A stretch of DNA of 64,000 nucleotides, from NCBI GenBank assembly GCA_913060515.1, contig CAJXRZ010000002.1, positions 62,001 through 126,000 of the forward strand. The letters run 5' to 3'. Shown in pieces: positions 36,208 to 42,881 of the stretch. Source of the stretch: an uncultured Pseudomonadota bacterium (GTDB lineage: Bacteria; Myxococcota_A; UBA796; CAJQPC01). Within the stretch, counting starts at the first letter, position 1; each line of letters starts with the position of its first letter. Below the pieces are notes generated by a model. That model was given only the letters and a program-made list of their open reading frames with translations, was not told the origin of the DNA and did not search any database. A program made the translations under genes and the position numbers.

Positions 36208-37482
36208 CTACACCAGAAGCGCTCTGTAGTGCCGCTCCAAGCGGTCCAAGTGCATGTCTTGACTGTCTGGAGGCCGCGGCGAAAGGTCGCACTCTAGGGC
36301 CGACTGGATGGCGCGAGCACAATCCTTCGGGTCGCCGGCGCTGTAGAGCAGCCCGTCGACGCCTTCTTCGACCAACTCTGGAATGCCTCCTATGCGGGGG
36401 GCTACCACTGGGGTGCCTTGAGCGCGGGCTTCCAGGATCACCAGCGGGGCGTTCTCCGGCCAGCGGCTGCCCAAGATCAGCAGCCGGCTGCCTCTGAGGC
36501 GTTCCGGGACTTGCTCAGGTGAGAGCGCGGGCTCGACCAAATCGGCGGGCAAAGTGCGCAGAAAGTCCGGATCGACGGCGGGGCCGACCATGCGCAGCTC
36601 CTCGCGCAAGCCCAGGTGCTCGCAGGCCTGGAGCACTAGATCCGGCCCCTTGTGTGGGGCCAGAGTGCCCAAAAAGAGCAAGCCCGTGCGCGGGCGCTCC
36701 GGGAGCTTCACAAGGGGCACTCCGTGAGGAAGATGCAGCACAGCCCCCATGTCTTGTTTCTCAGCGAGGGAGGCGAGGAATTGGCTGGGCGCGATACGCA
36801 GGTCCATGCGCTGAAAGATGGCTTTCACGGCCCACTGTCTTCTCTTTACGTCCTCTTCCGAGGTCAGGCTGGGCGTGCTGCCCCGTGCCTTGGCCCTCAC
36901 CCGAGAGGGGACCCGCTTCCAGAGGGACTGCAAGCGCCCTGGGTCTACGAATTGGCCGAGGCGTCCAGCGGCGTTGGCCAGCTTGTGTTCCCGGCCGCTG
37001 CCCTTGGAGAAGTTTGCGTAGCAGGGCGCGCAGCGTTCGGGGCTCGGCCCGGTGCAGGGGGTCTGGCCCATGTGTAGAAGGCTGCCACCGCGGGCGCACC
37101 AGCCCCAGGCGTCATGCAGCGTGAGGAGCGTGGGGCAGGGGAATCGAAGGCGTGGTGAAAGGAAGAGCAAGTGGTTGATGTGGACCAGGTCGGGTTGCAG
37201 TTCCCGGACCAGCGCGCGGACGCGGGCGGCCACGATGGGGTTGTGCTCTTCGTCTCCCAGGGGGCGCCATGGAAGGTTGTTCACGATTCGGGCGAGCGCG
37301 CCGTGCGCCGTCTGCTCCCGCAGCACTTCTCCATGGGTGTGACCTGGCGAGCGGGTGGCCGCCACGACGCTCACCTTCCATCCCCGTTGTGCCATTCCGT
37401 GGGCCACGCGCTGCGTGTAGCGCTCGGTGCCGGCGATTTGATGTGGCGGGAAGCCATGCGCCAGCAGAAGCAAGTGGGCCAT
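36208..37482 (-). CDS. GT4-family glycosyltransferase
   Basis: 424 residues, GT-B fold. N-terminal GTERYTQRVAHGMAQRGWKV and LVHINHLLFLSP; cysteine-rich loop CARGGSLLHMGQTPC and CAPCYANF; C-terminal LLFLGTLAPHKGPDLVLQA, LILGSRWPENAPLVILEARAQG and TPVVAPRIGGIPELVEEG with the nucleotide-sugar E-x7-E element. Both GT4 genes here share the cysteine-bearing loop after the acceptor-side domain, so they probably act in one glycan pathway. TAGCGT lies exactly six bases before the ATG, so the message may be leaderless. Confidence 0.9.
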   Translation of the reverse strand: MAHLLLLAHGFPPHQIAGTERYTQRVAHGMAQRGWKVSVVAATRSPGHTHGEVLREQTAHGALARIVNNLPWRPLGDEEHNPIVAARVRALVRELQPDLVHINHLLFLSPRLRFPCPTLLTLHDAWGWCARGGSLLHMGQTPCTGPSPERCAPCYANFSKGSGREHKLANAAGRLGQFVDPGRLQSLWKRVPSRVRAKARGSTPSLTSEEDVKRRQWAVKAIFQRMDLRIAPSQFLASLAEKQDMGAVLHLPHGVPLVKLPERPRTGLLFLGTLAPHKGPDLVLQACEHLGLREELRMVGPAVDPDFLRTLPADLVEPALSPEQVPERLRGSRLLILGSRWPENAPLVILEARAQGTPVVAPRIGGIPELVEEGVDGLLYSAGDPKDCARAIQSALECDLSPRPPDSQDMHLDRLERHYRALLV

Positions 37483-37488
37483 GGGGGC

Positions 37489-37498
37489 ACGCTACACT
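37489..37498. promoter_or_regulatory. Back-to-back -10-like hexamers of divergent genes
   Basis: TAGCGT on the minus strand (37494-37489) and TACACT on the plus strand (37493-37498) lie side by side, each exactly six bases before its start codon (ATG 37482 and GTG 37505). Only 22 bases separate the two start codons, so both messages must begin at or very near the codon. No -35 element was recognised. Confidence 0.45.
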
Positions 37499-37504
37499 GA
37501 AGGG

Positions 37505-38902
37505 GTGAGTCCCCCCACCCAGAGCAAGTCGGCCCAGAGCAACATGGGCCCAAGCAACTTGGCCCAGCGCATCTTGGTCGTGGATGACGAGGAGAGCCTG
37601 CGCCACATGTGCGGCGTGATCTTGGGGCGCGCGGGCTACGAGGTGCTGACCGCAAAGGATGGGCTGGAGGCCTTGAGCGTCTTGGACGCCAACCCGGATC
37701 TGCGGCTCGTTCTCTGTGATGTGCGCATGCCCCGTTTGGACGGCTTGGGGTTCTTGGACGCGATCGCGCAGCGGCCGGAGCCCATCTACACCGTGGTCAT
37801 GAGCGCCTATGGGTCCATGGATCTGGCGATGGAGGCCATGAAGCGTGGCGCGACCGACTACATCGGCAAGCCCTTCAAGCCCGATGAGATCCTCTTGGTG
37901 CTCGGAAAAGTTCAGGAGCGCGAACGCCTGACCCAGGACAACGCACGGCTGCGCGCGGAGCTTCGGGGAGCGGATGTTCAGGGCCTGGTTGGAAGCAGCC
38001 CACCGATGCAGAAGCTCACGCAGACCCTCCGAAAAGTGGCTGCCTATCCGAGCACGGTGCTGATCACCGGCGAGTCCGGCAGCGGCAAGGAGCGCGTGGC
38101 CCGCAGCCTGCACGCTCTCTCAGACCGGGCGGAGGCGCCCTTTGTGGCTGTGAACTGCGGCGCGATTCCAGAGAACCTGCTGGAGTCTGAGCTCTTTGGG
38201 CATGTACGCGGGGCCTTTACCGGGGCGGTGCGAGAGCGCCCGGGGCTCTTTGAGCAAGCCCACGGCGGGACGCTGCTCTTGGACGAGCTCGGCGAGATGC
38301 CCAAGAGTCTGCAGGTGAAGCTCCTGCGTGTGCTTCAAGAGCAGGTGTTGCGCCGTGTGGGCGGGAGCAAAGACATACAGGTCAACGTTCGCGTGGTCGG
38401 GGCCACAGCCCGGAACTTGGAGAGAGAGGTCGCCGCTGGACGTTTCCGAGATGACCTGTACTACCGACTCAACGTCGTTCACTTGCAGATTCCGCCTCTG
38501 CGGGACCGCAGCCAGGACATCCCGGCCTTGGCCGAGCACTTCATCAGCACATTCAATCTGCGCTTCGACAAACGAGTGCGAGGCTTGGAGCCGGAGACCC
38601 TTCGCCGACTTCTGTCCTACGAATGGCCAGGCAACGTTCGGGAACTGGAGAACGTGATCGAGCGGGCAATGCTGCTGGCGGAGGGCCAGACTCTGGGCGT
38701 CGATGACTTGCCGGATCTGCGTGCCCGGGTGGACCCCGATGGCGAGGAGCTCAGCATCAAGGCCCGGAGCGCCGCTTTGGAGCGGAGCTTGATCCAGCGT
38801 GCCCTGGCACGCACAGAGGGCAACCGCAGTCAGGCTGCGAAGTTGCTCGAGATCTCCTACAAGGCGTTGGTCTACAAGATCCGCGACTACGGTCTGCAAT
38901 GA
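37505..38902 (+). CDS. NtrC-family sigma-54 response regulator
   Basis: 465 residues from GTG 37505; ATG 37544 is the alternative. The receiver (about 20-135) has ILVVDDEE, CDVRMPRLDG with phosphoacceptor Asp, and the Lys of IGKPFKP. The AAA+ core (about 160-395) has GESGSGKE (Walker A), VRGAFTGA (the sigma-54 contact loop, intact), TLLLDELGEMP (Walker B) and RFRDDLYYRLNVV. The end is a Fis-type HTH (GNRSQAAKLLEISYKALVYKI). It is coupled to the TPR lipoprotein and lies directly upstream of a sigma-54 promoter with paired dyads, its probable target. No cognate kinase gene is adjacent. Confidence 0.95.
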   Translation: MSPPTQSKSAQSNMGPSNLAQRILVVDDEESLRHMCGVILGRAGYEVLTAKDGLEALSVLDANPDLRLVLCDVRMPRLDGLGFLDAIAQRPEPIYTVVMSAYGSMDLAMEAMKRGATDYIGKPFKPDEILLVLGKVQERERLTQDNARLRAELRGADVQGLVGSSPPMQKLTQTLRKVAAYPSTVLITGESGSGKERVARSLHALSDRAEAPFVAVNCGAIPENLLESELFGHVRGAFTGAVRERPGLFEQAHGGTLLLDELGEMPKSLQVKLLRVLQEQVLRRVGGSKDIQVNVRVVGATARNLEREVAAGRFRDDLYYRLNVVHLQIPPLRDRSQDIPALAEHFISTFNLRFDKRVRGLEPETLRRLLSYEWPGNVRELENVIERAMLLAEGQTLGVDDLPDLRARVDPDGEELSIKARSAALERSLIQRALARTEGNRSQAAKLLEISYKALVYKIRDYGLQ

Positions 38903-39678
38903 TCTGGTTGATGCTCCTGGCATGCAGTGTGGCCTCGCGCGTGGAGAAGGCTGACGCCGACCTTCGGGCGGGGAATTTGGCCAGCGCGGAGGAGCGTTAT
39001 CGGGCGGTTCTGGACCGCTCACCTGAGCAGGTCGACGCCCTCTATGGGCTTGGCTGGGTCTACCACCTCGACGGGGACCCAGGACGGGCACGGGAGTACT
39101 TCAAGCGCTGCGTGCGCGTCGCGGCAGAAGACCTGCGCTGCATACGCGGCCTCGGCTCTGTGGCGATGTCAGAGGGCAATTCCGTTCAGGCCCGCAGCTA
39201 CTACGACCAGGCCCTGGTCCTGGAGCCGAACGACGCCCGGGTTCTCAGCAGTCTGGGCCTGCTCCTTCTCTCTCAAGGGGACGAGGAGGGCGCTCTTCCT
39301 CATCTGCTGCGCGCTGGCCAGCTTGAGCCGGAGCGAGGGGAGCACAGCTACAACGTTGCAGAGGCCTATTTCCGCAAAGGACAGCATCAAGAAGCCCTGG
39401 ACGCCATCGACGCCGGGCTCGCCAAGGGCGCCACGGAGCTGCGTTTCGTGGGCTTGATGCTGGAGCTTCGCGCTCTGGTGTTGGTTCGCATGACCAGCGG
39501 GAGGGTGGATCCGCTCGCCTGTGAAAGCACCGCGCCGCCCGTGCTGAGTTGGCTCGCCGCAGCGGACGCAGATCTGGACCGAGCCGAGGCCATTGGGGTG
39601 GCGTTGCCGAACCTGCCTGCTGCCAGGCGGCAGGTCCATCGTCGGCGCTCGAAGGTGACCGAGAAGTGCCCCCAGTAG
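38899..39678 (+). CDS. TPR lipoprotein
   Basis: 259 residues, ATGA overlap with the regulator. Signal MIWLMLLAC (Cys 9), no basic residue. Four to five TPRs (about 15-190): GNLASAEERYRAVLDRSPEQ, DALYGLGWVYHLDGDPGRA, GNSVQARSYYDQALVLEPND, GDEEGALPHLLRAGQLEPE, GQHQEALDAIDAGL. It is shorter than PilF/Tgl (the pilotin for PilQ) but similar in kind, and its place before a pilus operon makes a pilotin-like role possible. Homology to Tgl/PilF was not tested. Confidence 0.8.
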   Translation: MIWLMLLACSVASRVEKADADLRAGNLASAEERYRAVLDRSPEQVDALYGLGWVYHLDGDPGRAREYFKRCVRVAAEDLRCIRGLGSVAMSEGNSVQARSYYDQALVLEPNDARVLSSLGLLLLSQGDEEGALPHLLRAGQLEPERGEHSYNVAEAYFRKGQHQEALDAIDAGLAKGATELRFVGLMLELRALVLVRMTSGRVDPLACESTAPPVLSWLAAADADLDRAEAIGVALPNLPAARRQVHRRRSKVTEKCPQ

Positions 39679-39712
39679 GAAGAGTTTTCCTATCCTAGGA
39701 AAAGAGTTCCTA
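39676..39712. promoter_or_regulatory. Tandem enhancer-like dyads TAGGAA-N5-TTCCTA
   Basis: Two identical perfect dyads, 39676-39692 and 39696-39712, lie 20 bp apart (two helical turns, same face of DNA). A further half-site follows, so ATCCTAGGAA-N5-TTCCTAGGAT (39692-39716) is a 25-base perfect palindrome. The centres are near -96 and -76 relative to the predicted sigma-54 start, the classic distance for NtrC-type activator sites. The first dyad overlaps the stop of the TPR gene. Confidence 0.75.
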
Positions 39713-39753
39713 GGATGGCGGTGGCCGATGGACACGGGCTGGGGCGTTTGCCC

Positions 39754-39769
39754 TGGAACGATTCTTGCA
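39754..39769 (+). promoter_or_regulatory. Sigma-54 promoter of the minor-pilin operon
   Basis: TGGAACGATTCTTGCA matches the sigma-54 consensus TGGCACG-N4-TTGCW with one mismatch, and the invariant GG (39755-39756) and GC (39767-39768) are exactly ten bases apart. Transcription would start near 39780, just before GGAG (39785-39788) and the TTG start at 39796. Confidence 0.8.
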
Positions 39770-39795
39770 GCCTTCGAGGTACCCGGAGTTCGTCT

Positions 39796-40452
39796 TTGTC
39801 TCGCTTTTCCCAACGCCGCGCATTCACGATGCTGGAGCTGGTCGTCGTACTCGGCATCATGGCGGTGATTGTGGGGCTCGGCATTGGAATGATCACGGAC
39901 CAGTTCCCGCGCTTCCGTTCGGTTCAAGTGGCCAAGGACCTTCGGCAAGATGTGACCTCCCTGCGCACCACGGCCATTGAGCGTGGCGTCGAGACGCGCC
40001 TGCTTCTGGAGACCGGGGACAGCAGCGTGAAAGACCCCAGCTCACCCAACGCCGGGTCTTGGCGTTTGCAGGTAGGCAACGCCGCGATGGCCTCGAAGAC
40101 GTGGACCGATTTGAACGAGTCTGGTCGTGGCGTTGTGTCCATCGAAGAGGGCGCAAATCACTACGCGAAAGGCGTCTCTCTCGCAGAATGGGAGAACCTC
40201 TCAGGTCCCTGGTTTGGCAACGAGAGCGCCATTGTCTTCTCTCCGCGTGGCTGGGTGGAGAACCCTGATGGGGACTTTGGGACCGACGGCTACATCACCT
40301 TGAGCGTCGTGAACAAGGTGGCCTGGAAGGACGGAGTGGACGATCACATTGACCTGAAGGTCTCCCGATCTGGCAATGTGACCATGGTTAGTTCCCTGTC
40401 GTCTCGTGACGCAGGGTCGGTGGGCACCGCGTCCGCCAGCGAGGGTTCTTGA
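39796..40452 (+). CDS. FimT/GspH-type minor pseudopilin
   Basis: 218 residues from TTG 39796. An ATG at 39715 is in frame but lies upstream of the sigma-54 promoter; TTG has GGAG seven bases before it and gives the short basic leader SRFSQRR of a prepilin. The processing site is A-FTMLELVVVLGIMAVIVG: Ala instead of Gly at -1, Glu at +5. The periplasmic part (about 40-218) is beta-rich (SWRLQVGN, SAIVFSPRGWVENPDG), the GspH/FimT pattern. First gene of a five-gene overlapping operon that would form the pilus tip with PilY1. Confidence 0.82.
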   Translation: MSRFSQRRAFTMLELVVVLGIMAVIVGLGIGMITDQFPRFRSVQVAKDLRQDVTSLRTTAIERGVETRLLLETGDSSVKDPSSPNAGSWRLQVGNAAMASKTWTDLNESGRGVVSIEEGANHYAKGVSLAEWENLSGPWFGNESAIVFSPRGWVENPDGDFGTDGYITLSVVNKVAWKDGVDDHIDLKVSRSGNVTMVSSLSSRDAGSVGTASASEGS

Positions 40453-41261
40453 TGATGAGTTGTGAGCACAGCGTGACCACCCCCCAGCCTGCGTCGAGAA
40501 TCCGCCGGCCTGCACGGGTACGCGGCTTCACCCTGGTCGAGGTCTTGATCGCGACGGCGCTGTTGGGCTTTGCGCTGATCGTTATGTTCGGCCTGCACAA
40601 TCAGTCCGTGCGCTCCAACGTGATGGCTCGGAAGGTGACGGACTGCACCTATCTGGGGCAGTCCAAGATGGAAGAGCTGCTGGCCACCGAGTGGATCAGC
40701 ACAGATGGCCGTGGAAGCGGGCAGCTGGCAGACGGAACGGCTGGGGTCACCACCGCCTACGACTCCCTCTACCAGCCCTCTGGCGGCGCAGACCCCACCG
40801 CGGTCAACGCCATCGGTGAGAGCTATGGCTCTGAAAGCGCCGGCCAACCTGCAGCCACCTACTACGTGAGCTGGGAGGTCGACGACAACTCGGACAACGG
40901 CGAGTGGGTCCAGGTCTGGGTGCGCTGCGGATGGGACAACCGCCAGTTCTTGGGCGAAGGGGTGGGCAACACCCGACATGCGATGACCATCAGCTCCTAC
41001 AAGTTCATCGACGACGGCTTGGCAACGGCCAGTGGCGGCAGCAGTAGCAGCTCCGGAAGCGGCTCAGGCTCAAGTTCAGGTTCAGGTTCAAGCTCAGGCT
41101 CGGGATCGGGCTCGGGCTCCGGGTCTGGAAGTGGCTCGGGTGGCGGTGACGACACTGGGACCTCGAGCGACGACACAGGCACTGCCAGCAGCGATGACAC
41201 CGGGACCTCCTCGGATGATACGGGCGGCCTCGGCCGTGATGACACAGGGCGGCCCTCGTGA
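40452..41261 (+). CDS. pilV: PilV-type minor prepilin with Ser-Gly and DDTG tail
   Basis: 269 residues. The ATG at 40452 overlaps the previous TGA; ATG 40455 is equivalent. The prepilin site is RG-FTLVEVLIATALLGFALIVM near residue 24. The globular part (about 50-190) has a cysteine pair region and TYYVSWEVDDNSDNGEWVQ. Residues about 193-231 are a pure Ser/Gly tract and 232-269 hold five DDTG copies, together an unusually long disordered tail for a pilin. The tail would project from the pilus tip. The stop overlaps the pilW start by four bases. Confidence 0.82.
   Translation: MMSCEHSVTTPQPASRIRRPARVRGFTLVEVLIATALLGFALIVMFGLHNQSVRSNVMARKVTDCTYLGQSKMEELLATEWISTDGRGSGQLADGTAGVTTAYDSLYQPSGGADPTAVNAIGESYGSESAGQPAATYYVSWEVDDNSDNGEWVQVWVRCGWDNRQFLGEGVGNTRHAMTISSYKFIDDGLATASGGSSSSSGSGSGSSSGSGSSSGSGSGSGSGSGSGSGGGDDTGTSSDDTGTASSDDTGTSSDDTGGLGRDDTGRPS
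41032..41250 (+). repeat. In-frame Ser-Gly and DDTG coding repeats in pilV
   Basis: 41032-41147 is built of short degenerate six-base units (TCAGGT, TCGGGC, AGCTCA types) coding Ser-Gly, and 41148-41250 holds five copies of a GACGACACnGG-like unit coding DDTG with spacers of TSS, TASS, GLGR. Units are multiples of three, so slippage would change tail length without a frameshift. Confidence 0.8.
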
Positions 41262-42319
41262 TTCGGCGTACTGCAAAGGCAGCCTTCACCATGGTCGAGA
41301 TGCTGACGGCCGTCGCGATCTCCACGGTGGTTGTGGCCGGGCTCTACAGCTTGTTCACGATGCAGTCGCGTCAGTTCTTGGCTCAAGATCAGGCCATGAA
41401 CATGCACCAGAACTTGCGCTTCGCCTCGGACATCCTCAGCCGGTCAGCCCGCATGGCTGGCTATGGCACCGGAGGCGAGGTCTATGGACAGCTCGGCTGG
41501 TCCGGGGCGTCCCAGGACAACACCGTGGGGCTTCCCCCGTTGATCACCTGGAATGCCTGGGATGGCACGACCGACGCCGTGACCTTTGTCTACGCTGATC
41601 CCACGCTCGAGGTCATGACAGACCCCCTCGTCATCGAGGGCAGCTCTACGACCTCCATCTCCTTTCCGCACCAGCGTCAGGGCTACAACACCCGCCTGTC
41701 TTCCCTGGAAACGGGGGACCTGCTGCTCTGTTGGGACTACGCCAAGCTCCCTGGCACCGTGGCTTACCTCTGGGAAGTTGGGGCCGATGGCCACAGCTCG
41801 GGAATCGTCACTGTCCTGGACAACAGCGGATTTCTGGACTTTACGGCCATCGTCAATGACAACCTGCCGCCGGTGATGCACTGCAGTCGGGCTCAGATCG
41901 TGACCTTCTACATCGACAACAACAGCGCTGATGGCGTTGGCCCGGGGAGCGCAGAGCACCCCGTGTTGATGATGGACTTGGACTTTGACTTTGTGGACGG
42001 CACGCCAGACGGCGATGACATCCCGCTGGTCGACGACATTGAGGACCTGCAGTTGGCCTATTGCCCGGCGGACGGTGACTGTCAGGACGGCAGCGGAGAC
42101 TGGCAGAACAGCCTGACCCGAGCCGAGAGCCTTGAGGCCTGGATGATGCGCTTCAGCCTGGTCGCGCGGTCTCCACGCGCCGACAAGACCCGCCCGGAAG
42201 TGTCCAGCCCCATCTCCCTCGAGGACAACACCGGGTCCGGCACCGCCGACGCCTATTCTCGCCAGGCACTGACATCCAAGGTCCAGTTCCGAAACCTACG
42301 AATGCTGCACGACTTCTAA
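41258..42319 (+). CDS. pilW: PilW-type minor prepilin
   Basis: 353 residues from a GTG that overlaps the pilV stop (GTGA). The prepilin site is KAA-FTMVEMLTAVAISTVVVAG: Ala at -1 and Glu at +5. The globular region is large and rich in Asp and Gly (about 60-350) with HQNLRFASDILSRSARMAGYG, a conserved helix of PilW proteins, and later DDIEDLQLAYCPADGDC. PilW, PilV, PilX and FimU/GspH prime pilus assembly and carry PilY1. Stop TAA shares its last base with the pilX ATG. Confidence 0.85.
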   Translation: MIRRTAKAAFTMVEMLTAVAISTVVVAGLYSLFTMQSRQFLAQDQAMNMHQNLRFASDILSRSARMAGYGTGGEVYGQLGWSGASQDNTVGLPPLITWNAWDGTTDAVTFVYADPTLEVMTDPLVIEGSSTTSISFPHQRQGYNTRLSSLETGDLLLCWDYAKLPGTVAYLWEVGADGHSSGIVTVLDNSGFLDFTAIVNDNLPPVMHCSRAQIVTFYIDNNSADGVGPGSAEHPVLMMDLDFDFVDGTPDGDDIPLVDDIEDLQLAYCPADGDCQDGSGDWQNSLTRAESLEAWMMRFSLVARSPRADKTRPEVSSPISLEDNTGSGTADAYSRQALTSKVQFRNLRMLHDF

Positions 42320-42876
42320 TGACCATGCCTTCCCAACAGAGCTCGAGTTTGCTTCGGCGTGCCCGCCAAGAGCGTGGCTACGTGATGCTCGTCGCGCTGG
42401 TCTTGCTCGGCCTCATCGGCATCATCGGAACGACCAGCCTCAAGATCGCGGGTGCGGACCACCGCATCGCGAACCACAACCGCAAACACATGCTGGTGTT
42501 CAACACCAGTCACGCGGGGACCCAGCATGCCCGGGTCCGTTTGGCGACCGAGAACCCTTACTCCGAGAACGTTGAGTCCACTGCACCGGACTCCGGAGAC
42601 TGGGTTGCCATGACAGCGGCCGACACCCGCTTTGGCGGGACAAGCTACGCCCAGAACTTGGGCGTCTACTGGGTCGAAGCCGTCTACGAGCGCTGCGGAA
42701 ATCCGCCTCCCGGCTACTCAACCGAGCAGGGCCGACAAGGCTTCCGCTCGGACTATTGGAGCATGGTCTCTACGGCCCGAATGACCAACAGCTCCTTTAC
42801 CGAAGTCAACAACACCCAAGCCACCAGCGTCTCGACCATTCGGAAGGTGATGCCAGGTGCCTGCAAAATGCGGTGA
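42319..42876 (+). CDS. pilX: PilX-type minor prepilin
   Basis: 185 residues, ATG overlapping the pilW TAA. The leader is long and basic (LLRRARQERG) and the processing site is G-YVMLVALVLLGLIGIIGTTS, without Glu at +5, as is usual for PilX and its type II secretion counterpart GspK. The rest is a short globular domain (TSHAGTQHARVRLATENPYSE) with two cysteines, one near the C-terminus. The gene overlaps nothing downstream and leaves five bases to pilY1. Confidence 0.85.
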   Translation: MTMPSQQSSSLLRRARQERGYVMLVALVLLGLIGIIGTTSLKIAGADHRIANHNRKHMLVFNTSHAGTQHARVRLATENPYSENVESTAPDSGDWVAMTAADTRFGGTSYAQNLGVYWVEAVYERCGNPPPGYSTEQGRQGFRSDYWSMVSTARMTNSSFTEVNNTQATSVSTIRKVMPGACKMR

Positions 42877-42881
42877 GCCCC

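Noticed and set aside
38806-38822. TGGCACG match inside the NtrC-family gene
   Set aside because: The -12 half (TTGC) is absent at the required distance and the site is within coding sequence.
39715-39795. ATG 39715 as start of the first pseudopilin
   Set aside because: It lies upstream of the predicted sigma-54 transcription start and would give a leader of about 36 residues unlike a prepilin leader; TTG 39796 has GGAG and a short basic leader.
41032-41250. Possible CRISPR or satellite array
   Set aside because: Units are short, degenerate and in frame with pilV; there are no constant repeats with unique spacers.
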